Below are positions 43,318 to 50,962 of a DNA stretch of 64,000 nt, piece by piece. The notes under the pieces were generated by a model, which ran no database searches, was not told the origin of the DNA, and saw only the letters and a list, made by a program, of their open reading frames with translations. Position 1 is the stretch's first letter. The number at the start of each line of letters is the position of its first letter. Origin of the DNA: Gammaproteobacteria bacterium (lineage in GTDB: Bacteria > Pseudomonadota > Gammaproteobacteria > Natronospirales > REEB76). The position numbers and the translations under genes were made by a program. The stretch covers positions 186,001 through 250,000 of the forward strand of contig DASVOS010000004.1 in assembly GCA_036383255.1 (NCBI GenBank). Direction: 5' to 3'.

Positions 43318-43785
43318 ATGAAGACCTTACGCATCGTGACGGCGGCGGCGCTCTTCGCCTCCGCCCTCCTGTTCCAGGCGCCCGTGCATGCCGACAGCGA
43401 GGAGGATCGCATCGACGCGCTGCTTCACCAGTCCGGCTATACCTATGAGAAGCGCGCCGAGGGCGTGTGGGTGGTACCGCAGAAAGGCGACTCGCTCGGC
43501 GACTTCAAGGTGATCGTGGCGCAAGGCGAGGGGTTGGTGGTCATCTTCGTGATCATCGCCAAGAAGGACCAGATGGACATGGGCCTCGGCCTCGCCACGC
43601 GTATGCTCTCCATGAACCACGAATACGATCGCGTAAAGGTCGGCACCGACGACGACGGGGACGCGTTCGTGCGCCTGGATGCCAGCCTCCGTTCGATGGA
43701 TGCCACCGAGATGAAGGAGGACATCCATCAGGTCGCTGCCAGCGCCGACGAGGCCTACTCCGGCATCAAGCCTTACCTGCATTGA
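43318..43785 (+). CDS. Exported YbjN-like small protein
   Basis: A 155-residue protein with a signal peptide ending near VHADS. The mature part (GYTYEKRAEGVWVVPQKG, VIVAQGEGLVVIFVIIAKK, RMLSMNHEYDRVKVGTDDDGDAFVRLDASL) looks like the YbjN/type III chaperone-like fold, seen elsewhere as DUF1790 proteins. Function unknown. AGGGGA precedes ATG 43318. It lies 56 bases after the serine fusion gene and 40 bases before murB. Confidence 0.75.
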   Translation: MKTLRIVTAAALFASALLFQAPVHADSEEDRIDALLHQSGYTYEKRAEGVWVVPQKGDSLGDFKVIVAQGEGLVVIFVIIAKKDQMDMGLGLATRMLSMNHEYDRVKVGTDDDGDAFVRLDASLRSMDATEMKEDIHQVAASADEAYSGIKPYLH

Positions 43786-43825
43786 GGCCCCGCGCGGCGG
43801 GGCACTCGGGTAGGATGGGAGCCGC

Positions 43826-44860
43826 ATGAGCGACAGCCCTTCCGTCACCTGTTTCCTGCTGCGCGACGCGCCCCTGCAGGCGCGCAACACCTTCCATGTG
43901 GCGGCCAAGGCCGCCCGCTACACCGAGCTCCGCGCCGCTGCGGCGCTGCCGGAGCTCCTGCAGCGGCGCGAACTCAAGACCATGCCGCTGCTGGTCTTGG
44001 GTGACGGAAGCAACCTGCTCTTCACCCGCGACTTCGACGGCCTGGTGCTGCACATGGCGAGCAGCGGCGTACACCTCCTGGAGGACGGCGCCGTGGGCCG
44101 GGTGCGGGTCGCCGCCGGCGAATCCTGGCACGGCTTCGTGCGCTGGTCGTTGCACCAGGGCTTCGCGGGCCTGGAGAACCTCGCGCTCATCCCCGGCACC
44201 GTCGGCGCCGCGCCGATCCAGAACATCGGCGCCTACGGTGCCGAGGTGCGCGAGTTCATCACCGGGGTGGAGGCCTGGGACCGGCGCAGCGAGCAGTTCG
44301 TGCAGCTCGACAACGCCGCCTGCGGATTCGCCTACCGGGACTCGGTGTTCAAGCGCGATCCGCAGCGCTTCATCGTCACCGCGGTCGACTTCGCGCTGCC
44401 GCGCGAGCGGCCGCTGGCGCTGGACTACTCCGGCGTGCGCCAGGAGCTGGAGGCCCAGGGCGTCCAGCACCCCAAGCCCGCGGACGTGGCCCACGCGGTG
44501 GAGACGCTGCGCCGCCGCAAGCTGCCGGATCCCGCCATCACCGGCAATGCCGGCAGCTTCTTCAAGAACCCGCTGCTCGCCAACGAGCGGGCGGCGGCCC
44601 TGGCGGCAGCCCACCCGGAGATGCCGCAGTGGCCGGGTGTGGGCGGCTCCACCAAGGTCTCCGCCGCCTGGCTCATCGAGGCCTGCGGCTTCAAGGGCGT
44701 GCGCGACGGCGACGCCGGCGTCTCCCCCAAGCACTCGCTGGTGCTCATCAACTACGGCCACGCCACCGGCGCCCAGGTGTGGGCGTTGGCGGGCCGCATC
44801 CGCGAGGCGGTGGCGGCGCGCTTCGGCGTCATGCTTGAGCCCGAACCCGTCATCCTCTGA
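43826..44860 (+). CDS. murB: UDP-N-acetylenolpyruvoylglucosamine reductase
   Basis: A 344-residue type I MurB that reduces UDP-GlcNAc-enolpyruvate to UDP-MurNAc with NADPH and FAD, in peptidoglycan synthesis. FAD-binding marks are LVLGDGSNLLF and IPGTVGAAPIQNIGAYG; the catalytic serine lies in GNAGSFFKNP; the end has LIEACGFKGVRDGDAGVSPKHSLVLIN. GGGAG precedes the ATG. The thioesterase gene starts three bases after its stop. Confidence 0.95.
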   Translation: MSDSPSVTCFLLRDAPLQARNTFHVAAKAARYTELRAAAALPELLQRRELKTMPLLVLGDGSNLLFTRDFDGLVLHMASSGVHLLEDGAVGRVRVAAGESWHGFVRWSLHQGFAGLENLALIPGTVGAAPIQNIGAYGAEVREFITGVEAWDRRSEQFVQLDNAACGFAYRDSVFKRDPQRFIVTAVDFALPRERPLALDYSGVRQELEAQGVQHPKPADVAHAVETLRRRKLPDPAITGNAGSFFKNPLLANERAAALAAAHPEMPQWPGVGGSTKVSAAWLIEACGFKGVRDGDAGVSPKHSLVLINYGHATGAQVWALAGRIREAVAARFGVMLEPEPVIL

Positions 44861-44862
44861 CC

Positions 44863-45309
44863 ATGGCGCTCACCCCCGCGGATCCCGGCTTCGAGGCGCG
44901 CGTGCGGGACAGCTTCGCGCGCCAGCGGGTGATGGCGACGCTGGGCGCGCGCCTCGTGCGCGTCGCACCCGGCGAGGTGGACCTGGAGCTGCCGTTCCGC
45001 GCCGACCTCACCCAGCAGCACGGCTACCTGCACGCCGGCATCGTCACCACGCTCCTGGACAGCGCCTGCGGCTACGCCGCCTTCAGCCTGATGCCGGCGG
45101 ACGCCACCGTGCTCAGCGTCGAGTTCAAGACCAACCTGCTGGCCCCCGCTGCCGGCGAGCGGCTGCTGGCCCGCGGCCGCGTGCTCCGGGCCGGCCGCAC
45201 CCTCACGGTCTGCGAGGCCTCGGGCGTGATGCTGGACGGTGGCGGCGAGAAGGCCGTGGCGCACATGGTCGGGACGATGATGGCGCTCGCGGGTAAGCAG
45301 GACCGCTAG
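44863..45309 (+). CDS. PaaI-family hotdog thioesterase
   Basis: A 148-residue hotdog protein. HGYLHAGIVTTLLDSACGYAA is the PaaI/DUF4442 substrate-binding helix with the typical G-x-x-x-x-x-x-D pattern, and VEFKTNLLAPAAGE follows. It probably hydrolyses an acyl- or aryl-CoA. It lies between murB and a GNAT gene with almost no gap, so all three are likely co-transcribed. Confidence 0.88.
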   Translation: MALTPADPGFEARVRDSFARQRVMATLGARLVRVAPGEVDLELPFRADLTQQHGYLHAGIVTTLLDSACGYAAFSLMPADATVLSVEFKTNLLAPAAGERLLARGRVLRAGRTLTVCEASGVMLDGGGEKAVAHMVGTMMALAGKQDR

Positions 45310-45846
45310 ATGGCCTTCCGCATCGAGAGTCCGCGCCTGCTGATCCGCCCCTGGGAGCCGGCGGACCGGCCGGCGTTCACCAGGTTCGCGACCGACCCCG
45401 AGATGATGCGCTACATCAACTTCGGCCAGGCCTGGGACGAGGCGCAGATAGACGCGGTGCTGCAGCGCCAGGCTCGCTTCCTGGCGCAACATGGCTGCTG
45501 CGTCGGCGCGGCGGTGCTGAAGGAGACGGACGAGGTGGTGGGCTTCGCCGGCCTCCAGCCCCAGGACAAGTCCGGTTTCTATGAGTTCGCCTGGTGGGTG
45601 TGGAAGGACTATTGGAACCGTGGCTTCGCCACGGAACTCGCCGAAGCGATGAAACGTCACGCGTTCGACGTGATGAAGCTGCCGAAAGCGGTGGCCATCG
45701 CCGACGTGCCGAACCTCGCGTCCATCCGCGTGATGGAGAAGATCGGCATGCATTACGAGGGGCTGCGCAACGCCCACGACCTCGCCGAGCGTCATCCCGA
45801 TGTGGAAGTGGTGCTATACACTTTGGACAAACCGGATTCGTCGTAA
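45310..45846 (+). CDS. GNAT-family N-acetyltransferase (RimJ/RimL-like)
   Basis: A 178-residue acetyltransferase of the RimJ/RimL/SpeG-like class: IESPRLLIRPWEPADRPAFTRF at the start, YEFAWWVWKDYWNRGFATELAEAMKRHAF holding the acetyl-CoA pocket (degenerate Q/RxxGxG/A), and VPNLASIRVMEKIGMHYEG. The acceptor is unknown. It starts directly after the previous stop codon. Confidence 0.88.
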   Translation: MAFRIESPRLLIRPWEPADRPAFTRFATDPEMMRYINFGQAWDEAQIDAVLQRQARFLAQHGCCVGAAVLKETDEVVGFAGLQPQDKSGFYEFAWWVWKDYWNRGFATELAEAMKRHAFDVMKLPKAVAIADVPNLASIRVMEKIGMHYEGLRNAHDLAERHPDVEVVLYTLDKPDSS

Positions 45847-45907
45847 CACTGCGCGGGCGCTCCATTATCATCGCCGTTCCCAAAAGAACGGCTCCGTAGG
45901 GAAACCC

Positions 45908-46702
45908 ATGCTCACACTCCGACATATCTTCTTCCTGATCTGTCTGCTCGCCGCCGGCACGGCGTGCGCCGACGATGAGACGCCCCAGGAACAGATCGCA
46001 CGGGCGGCCGCCACCGACGCGGGCTCCAGCTGGATCTTCGGCGCCGGCATGGCGGTATCCAATCCCGGCTACGTGGGCGGCAAGAAGCAGGTGACGCCCT
46101 TCCCGCTGGTGTTCTACCACAACGGGCGTTTCTTCTTCGCCGGCGTCATCGCGGGCTACATGCTCTCCAACGGCGAGCACTACCGCTTCTCGCTCACGGC
46201 GCTGCCGGTGTTCAACCGCCTTAACGCCGGCGACGCGCCCGAGCTCGCCGGCATCCAGGACCGGCGCTGGTCCATCGCCGGCGGCGCGAACCTGGACCTT
46301 TTCGGCGGCTGGGGACGCTTCAACGCGGGCGTGTTCCACGACCTCCTGGGCCGCAACGACGGCACCGGCGTCAACCTCGCCTACCAGCACCCCTTCCGCA
46401 CCGGCGGCGTGACGTTCACGCCCGGCATCGGCGTGCTCTGGGGCAGCGCGGCGCTGGACGACTACTACTACGGCGTGAGCCCGGCAGAAGCGCGTCCCGG
46501 CCGGCCGGCCTACTCGCCCGGCGGCGCGGCCAGCCCCTACCTTAGCCTGGGTTTCTCCACGCCCCTCAGCGAGCACTGGCAGTTCCGCAGCGACCTGCGC
46601 TACCTGCACTTCGCCGGCGCGATTCATGACAGCCCCATCGTGGCCCGCTCCGGCGCCACTACGCTCTTCATCGGCTTCGTGTATAACGGCCGTCCCGGCT
46701 GA
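45908..46702 (+). CDS. MipA/OmpV-family outer membrane protein
   Basis: A 264-residue protein with signal peptide ending near GTACA. The MipA/OmpV barrel pattern is present: FGAGMAVSNPGYVGG, PLVFYHNGRFFFAG, LDLFGGWGRFNAGVFHD, GVTFTPGIGVLWGSAALDDYYYGV and a C-terminal strand ending FIGFVYNGRPG. In E. coli MipA links MltA and PBP1B in murein synthesis; others act as porins. AGGGAAA precedes the ATG. The nearby murB fits a murein role but proves nothing. Confidence 0.87.
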   Translation: MLTLRHIFFLICLLAAGTACADDETPQEQIARAAATDAGSSWIFGAGMAVSNPGYVGGKKQVTPFPLVFYHNGRFFFAGVIAGYMLSNGEHYRFSLTALPVFNRLNAGDAPELAGIQDRRWSIAGGANLDLFGGWGRFNAGVFHDLLGRNDGTGVNLAYQHPFRTGGVTFTPGIGVLWGSAALDDYYYGVSPAEARPGRPAYSPGGAASPYLSLGFSTPLSEHWQFRSDLRYLHFAGAIHDSPIVARSGATTLFIGFVYNGRPG

Positions 46703-46780
46703 TATTCGCCATGCCGAAAGAGGCTGCAAAAAAGCGTCGCGAGCGAAGGTAGGGCTAGGCGCGCGAGGCGAGCAAGAGGG

Positions 46781-46915
46781 GCTCGCCGGACACGGCGAGC
46801 GGGCGTACAGGATGTATGCCCTGGGCCGTGAGCGAAGCAGGATTGCGCAGCGAGCGGGCACCCGTCTTTATTTAATTGCGAGTCCTCGCGCCGCCGCTCT
46901 CGCACATCCTTGTGC
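46781..46915. repeat. Two-hairpin intergenic repeat, copy 2, with a reverse-strand relative
   Basis: Hairpin 1 is GCTCGCCG (46781-46788) with CGGCGAGC (46793-46800). Hairpin 2 abuts it: GGGCGTACA (46801-46809), loop GGA, TGTATGCCC (46813-46821) with one G-T pair. AGCAGGAT follows at 46836-46843. This matches the order and spacing at 40421-40485. On the other strand, GCACA-AGGA-TGTGC (46902-46915) has a related loop. No gene is supported in 46703-46973. Confidence 0.62.
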
Positions 46916-46973
46916 TCCGCGGCACGTGCGCATCCCTGCTACAGACAACGCCCTGCCGAGCGCAGCAGCTTTT

Positions 46974-47903
46974 TCAGGGCTTCTGGTGTTTCGAAAAGAA
47001 ATCCCAGATAGCTTCAGTAGCATTTAAAACCGGGCTCGGCGCATCCAGGAACTCCGCCACGCGTGCGCCGCCGGGCCATGAGTGGCCGCCATCCCGCACC
47101 AGGAAGAACTGCACGTCCGTGCCCTCCTCGCAGGCGCCGTAGTTCACCATGTCCACGCCCGGCTCCTGTGAACGCACCGTCACCGTGCAGCCGTCCTGCT
47201 TCACCCAGAAGTCCAGGCTGTCCTGCACCGGCGGGCGGCTCTCCTTCTCCAGCGCCTTCTTGCCCACGCCGCCCGCGAGCGGCACGTTCTCGTCGGCGCC
47301 GCCGTGGATGTGGAACACCGAGACCGGGTGCCCGGGCTTGCAGTCCTTCGCCTCCTGCACCGCCGCCACGGGCGCGATGGCGGCGAACATGTCGCTGGCC
47401 TCGCAGGCCAGGCGGTAGGCCATCATGCCGCCGTTGGAGATGCCGGTGGCGTAGATGCGCTTGGGGTCGGCGCCGTTGTCCTTCACCACCTCCATCACCA
47501 CCGCCCGGATGAAGCCCACGTCGTCCACGTTCTGGTCGCGGGCGTAACCGCAGCAGCCGCCGGCGTTCCAGGTGAGCAGGCCCGGCTTGCCCATCACGTT
47601 AAGCAGCGGGCGCACCTGGTCGGTGCCGTTGGGATAGACCGCGATGAAGCCATGCTTGTCCGCCATGGCGTCGAAGCGGGTCTGCGCCGCCACCGCCTCC
47701 GCGTTGCCGCCGCCGCCGTGCAGCACCACCACCACGGGGAGCGCGGTGTTGGGCAGGGGGTCCGGCAGGTGCAAGACGTAGCTCCTGTCCACGCCGCGGT
47801 ACTGGACACCTACCAGGACATCCCCCTTGGCCTGGGCCAGGAGAGGCGCCAGGAGCAGGAAGAGCAATGAGAGGGCGCGATACATAAGGATAGAGTGTCT
47901 CAT
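46974..47903 (-). CDS. Exported esterase of the LpqC/PHB-depolymerase type
   Basis: A 309-residue exported alpha/beta hydrolase. The signal peptide ends near LLAQA. The nucleophile is in GISNGGMMAY, the oxyanion region is VVLHGGGGNAE, the aspartate is in HGGADENVP and the histidine is in GGHSWPGG. Cysteine pairs (GGCCGY, ACE, DGC, KDC) suggest disulfides. The family includes feruloyl esterases and PHB depolymerases; the substrate here is unknown. GGAGAG precedes ATG 47903; 47927 is in frame. Confidence 0.87.
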   Translation of the reverse strand: MRHSILMYRALSLLFLLLAPLLAQAKGDVLVGVQYRGVDRSYVLHLPDPLPNTALPVVVVLHGGGGNAEAVAAQTRFDAMADKHGFIAVYPNGTDQVRPLLNVMGKPGLLTWNAGGCCGYARDQNVDDVGFIRAVVMEVVKDNGADPKRIYATGISNGGMMAYRLACEASDMFAAIAPVAAVQEAKDCKPGHPVSVFHIHGGADENVPLAGGVGKKALEKESRPPVQDSLDFWVKQDGCTVTVRSQEPGVDMVNYGACEEGTDVQFFLVRDGGHSWPGGARVAEFLDAPSPVLNATEAIWDFFSKHQKP

Positions 47904-47986
47904 GGGACTCTCCGTTATCAAACGCACGGCCCGCCGCCGGGGCTGACATGGTCTAAGCTTAGGTCACATCGGGTAAAGGGGTATCT

Positions 47987-48403
47987 ATGCTGCACCGCAA
48001 GACCGTCCGCGAGAACGGCCGCCACGCCATCGCCATCGTCGAGGACCTGGGGCTCATCCTGATCCTCGTCGCCACCGCCGTGGCCATCGGCCAGGTGGTC
48101 TGGGAGATGTTCCAGAACCTCAGGGTCGAGCTGGCGGACCTGCTGCTCATCTTCATCCTGCTGGAAGTCATCACCATGGTGGACAGCTACTGGAAGATGG
48201 GCAAGCTGCCGGTGCGCATCCCCCTCTACATCGCCATGGTGTCCATGGCCCGCTACCTCATCCTGGACACGGGCGACGCCCATGACATCCATGCCCTCTA
48301 CATCACCGGTGCCATCCTGATCCTGGCGGTGACGGTGTTCATGCTGCGCTACGGTCACGTGAAATATCCCTATGGCGAGGACGACGAGGCGGCGGACTAC
48401 TGA
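47987..48403 (+). CDS. PsiE-family membrane protein
   Basis: A 138-residue protein with four hydrophobic segments and the PsiE pattern (LLLIFILLEVITMVDSYWKMGKLPVRIPLYIAMVSMARYLILD). Family members are phosphate-starvation-inducible in E. coli; their job is unknown. AGGGG precedes the ATG. I see no clear Pho box upstream. A hairpin follows at 48424-48448. Confidence 0.88.
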   Translation: MLHRKTVRENGRHAIAIVEDLGLILILVATAVAIGQVVWEMFQNLRVELADLLLIFILLEVITMVDSYWKMGKLPVRIPLYIAMVSMARYLILDTGDAHDIHALYITGAILILAVTVFMLRYGHVKYPYGEDDEAADY

Positions 48404-48423
48404 CCTCTCACGGTCTGCGCCTC

Positions 48424-48448
48424 CAAGCCCGGCCCGAAGCCGGGCTTG
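48424..48448 (+). terminator. Terminator hairpin of the psiE-like gene
   Basis: CAAGCCCGG (48424-48432) pairs with CCGGGCTTG (48440-48448), a 9-bp stem followed by TCATTTA. It lies 21 bases after the stop codon and ends 15 bases before the TetR operator. Confidence 0.72.
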
Positions 48449-48462
48449 TCATTTACGCCGGT

Positions 48463-48481
48463 ATGTATACACTGTATACAT
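48463..48481. promoter_or_regulatory. 19-bp palindrome over the TetR start codon
   Basis: ATGTATACA (48463-48471), C, TGTATACAT (48473-48481) is perfectly symmetric; TGTATACA is also repeated directly. The ATG of the TetR gene (48480-48482) lies at its right edge. It is the probable autoregulatory operator. Confidence 0.72.
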
Positions 48482-49058
48482 GCCTGTCGCTACTGCCGAC
48501 AAGATCCACGCCGCCGCCCGCAAGCTCCTGGACAAGGAAGGCGCCGAGGCGGTGACCATGCGCCGGGTGGCGGAGAGGGTGGGCATCACCGCCATGGCCA
48601 TCTACCGGCATTACCCGGACCGGGCGGCGCTCCTCAACGCCTTGGCGGACGAGGGCTTCGTGGAGCTCGCCGGGCGGCTCAAAGCCAAGCGCCTCACGGG
48701 CGAGGCGGAGCACCGGCTGCTCCAGCTCACGGACGTGTACGTGGACCACGCCCTCGAGCATCCCAAGCTGTTCGAGCTCATGTTCTTCACCAAGCGTGAG
48801 GGCGCGCGCCAGTACCCCCGGGACTTCAAGGCGCGCCGCTCCCCCACCGCCAGCGTGGTGGCCGACGCGGTGGCCGAGGGCATGGCGAGCGGCGAGCTCA
48901 AAGAGGACACGGACTGGGAGATCGGCTTCGAGATGGGAGCCCTGCTGCAAGGCCTCCTCATGCTCTATCTCGGCGGGCGCATGGACGTGACGCCCGCCGG
49001 TTTCCGCGCCATGTATAGGCGCTCCTTCCGGAGATACTTCGATGGCATCCGTGCTTGA
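48480..49058 (+). CDS. TetR-family transcriptional regulator
   Basis: A 192-residue TetR protein. The helix-turn-helix is at about 8-50 (IHAAARKLLDKEGAEAVTMRRVAERVGITAMAIYRHYPDRAALLNALAD, in family order), and the C-terminal domain (WHG-like, about 80-185) includes FELMFFTKREGARQ. The operator palindrome covers its start. No separate ribosome site is seen, so the transcript may be leaderless or nearly so. The last 17 bases overlap the Lnt-like gene, which it probably controls. The ligand is unknown. Confidence 0.88.
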   Translation: MPVATADKIHAAARKLLDKEGAEAVTMRRVAERVGITAMAIYRHYPDRAALLNALADEGFVELAGRLKAKRLTGEAEHRLLQLTDVYVDHALEHPKLFELMFFTKREGARQYPRDFKARRSPTASVVADAVAEGMASGELKEDTDWEIGFEMGALLQGLLMLYLGGRMDVTPAGFRAMYRRSFRRYFDGIRA

Positions 49059-50490
49059 CGTGAAGCGTTTCGGCCGCGGCCTGCTGGCCGCGCTCGCCAC
49101 CGCCCTGCTGCTGTTCTTCGGCACCGGCCTGCACCCCCTCTGGCCGCTCACCTGGTTCGCGCCGTTGCCGGTGCTGCTCTTCGCCCTGGACGCCACCGGG
49201 TGGGGCGCGGCGCTCGCCGCCTTCTGCGGCATGGTGCTGGGCCTCCTGAACCTCTGGGGCATCTTCCATGTGCTGGGAGCGCCGCCCGCGATCCTGGCGC
49301 GCATCTACCTCATCGAGGGACTGGTGCTGGCGCTGGCGGTGCTCCTGTTCCGGGCGCTGCAGCGGCGCGGCGCGCATTGGAGCGCGCTGCTCGCCTTCCC
49401 CGCCTTCCTCACATCCTTCGAGTGGCTGCTGAACCTCACCTCGCCCCACGGCACCGGCGGGAGCCTCGCCTACTCGCAGCTCGGCTTCCTGCCTTTCCTG
49501 CAGCTCGCCTCCCTCACTGGCCCCTGGGGCATGACGTTCCTGCTGCTGCTCTTCCCCGCCGCCCTGGCCCTGGCATGGGACCTGCGCCGGCGCGCGCCGG
49601 CGCGGATGCGCAGCCTGCTCGGCGTGACAGGCGCGTTGCTCGTCGCGGTGCTGGTGTTCGGCGCGGTGCGCCTGGGGCTGCCGGCGCCGCAGGAGCGCGT
49701 GAAGGTGGGCCTCATCGGCTCCGACGGCCCCAACGAGGACGTGGCGGACGAAGGCGAGGCCACCCGCAAGCTGTTCCAGGCCTACGCGGACGAGGCCGGC
49801 AAGCTCGCCTCCGACGGCGCCCAAGTGATCGTGATCCCGGAGAAGCTCGGCGTGGTGGTGGATGCGGACGCGGACACCGCGGATCCGGTGTTCCAGTCCC
49901 TGGCGGACCAGACCGGCGCGGTGATCGTGGCGGGCATGATCTCGGTGGCGCCGCCCCTGAAGTACAACGAGGCGCGGGTGTACCGGCGCGGCCAGCCGGT
50001 GCTGCGCTACGACAAGCAGCACATGCTGCCGCCCTTCGAGTCGAAGCTCACGCCGGGCACCGGGCTCGTGACGCTGCAGCAACCCTCATCGCCGTGGGGC
50101 GTGGAGATCTGCAAGGACATGGACTTCACGCCGCTGGCGCGCCGCTACGGCGCAGAAGGCGTGGGCCTGATGCTGGTGCCGGGCTGGGACTTCTTCCTGG
50201 ACGACGTGGCCCACGGCCACATGGCCATCATGCGCGGCGTGGAGTCCGGCTTCGCCGTGGTGCGCGCCGCCAAGGGCGGCTCCCTCTACGTGAGCGACGA
50301 CCGCGGCCGCGTGCTGGCGGAGGTCAAGAGCGACGCCGCCCCCTTCTCCACGCTGCTGGCGGAGGTGCCGGTGGAGCACCACCGCACCCTGTTCCTGCTG
50401 TGGGGGGACTGGTTCGCCTGGGTGGCGGTGGCGCTGCTGGGGGCCTGCCTGGCCCGGCTCGCCTGGCGCTGGAAGGCTGCGCCGGGGTGA
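49042..50490 (+). CDS. Lnt-like membrane acyltransferase/nitrilase
   Basis: A 482-residue protein of the apolipoprotein N-acyltransferase type. Six or so N-terminal membrane segments (about 10-215) are followed by a carbon-nitrogen hydrolase domain. The triad is visible: Glu in VIVIPEKLG, Lys in RYDKQHMLPPFE, and Cys in VEICKDMDF; a last membrane span lies near 455-475. True Lnt acylates the N-terminal cysteine of lipoproteins. Control by a TetR gene and the divergent sequence suggest a specialised homologue rather than the housekeeping Lnt. Confidence 0.82.
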   Translation: MASVLDVKRFGRGLLAALATALLLFFGTGLHPLWPLTWFAPLPVLLFALDATGWGAALAAFCGMVLGLLNLWGIFHVLGAPPAILARIYLIEGLVLALAVLLFRALQRRGAHWSALLAFPAFLTSFEWLLNLTSPHGTGGSLAYSQLGFLPFLQLASLTGPWGMTFLLLLFPAALALAWDLRRRAPARMRSLLGVTGALLVAVLVFGAVRLGLPAPQERVKVGLIGSDGPNEDVADEGEATRKLFQAYADEAGKLASDGAQVIVIPEKLGVVVDADADTADPVFQSLADQTGAVIVAGMISVAPPLKYNEARVYRRGQPVLRYDKQHMLPPFESKLTPGTGLVTLQQPSSPWGVEICKDMDFTPLARRYGAEGVGLMLVPGWDFFLDDVAHGHMAIMRGVESGFAVVRAAKGGSLYVSDDRGRVLAEVKSDAAPFSTLLAEVPVEHHRTLFLLWGDWFAWVAVALLGACLARLAWRWKAAPG

Positions 50491-50603
50491 TCCGAAACCG
50501 AAACTCAGGTGAACCCCGGAGACATAAGCGGGTTTAACCCCGATGGGAAGGGTCGGCGCCGGAACGCATACTCCGCCTACAGGACAAAAACAGGCGGGAA
50601 AAC

Positions 50604-50945
50604 ATGGTGCCGCAGGCCCCTTCGGATTCTTTACACCCCTTGCTCCGTATCACCAGCGCCGCCCAGCTCGCGCTGCGCGGCCGCATCCTGGCCGCCGCGC
50701 GCCAGCGGCTGCTGCGCTTCCGGGCCGAGGACACCACGCTCGGAGACATCGCCCGCGCCGCGGGCCTTCCCGAGGAGACGGTGCGCCAGCATTTCGAGGA
50801 CAGGCACGCGGTGCTCAAGGCGCTGCAGCGCGGGCTGGACCGTGAGCCCCGCAACACCCGCCGGCACCGCCTCAGCCCCGAGCAGCGCGCGCGGGGCCGC
50901 GTGCCGCGTCCCGGCACGCAGCCGGGCTATCTCTCGGACGACTGA
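50604..50945 (+). CDS. Short TetR-type helix-turn-helix protein lacking a ligand domain
   Basis: A 113-residue protein. Residues about 25-70 match the TetR helix-turn-helix (GRILAAARQRLLRFRAEDTTLGDIARAAGLPEETVRQHFEDRHAVLKAL, in order), but the chain then runs into a basic, Pro/Arg-rich tail (RRHRLSPEQRARGRVPRPGTQ) and stops. There is no ligand or dimer domain. GGGAAA precedes the ATG. It could be a decayed TetR gene or a small DNA-binding protein. Confidence 0.6.
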   Translation: MVPQAPSDSLHPLLRITSAAQLALRGRILAAARQRLLRFRAEDTTLGDIARAAGLPEETVRQHFEDRHAVLKALQRGLDREPRNTRRHRLSPEQRARGRVPRPGTQPGYLSDD

Positions 50946-50962
50946 AGCGCCCGCCCGCGCCC

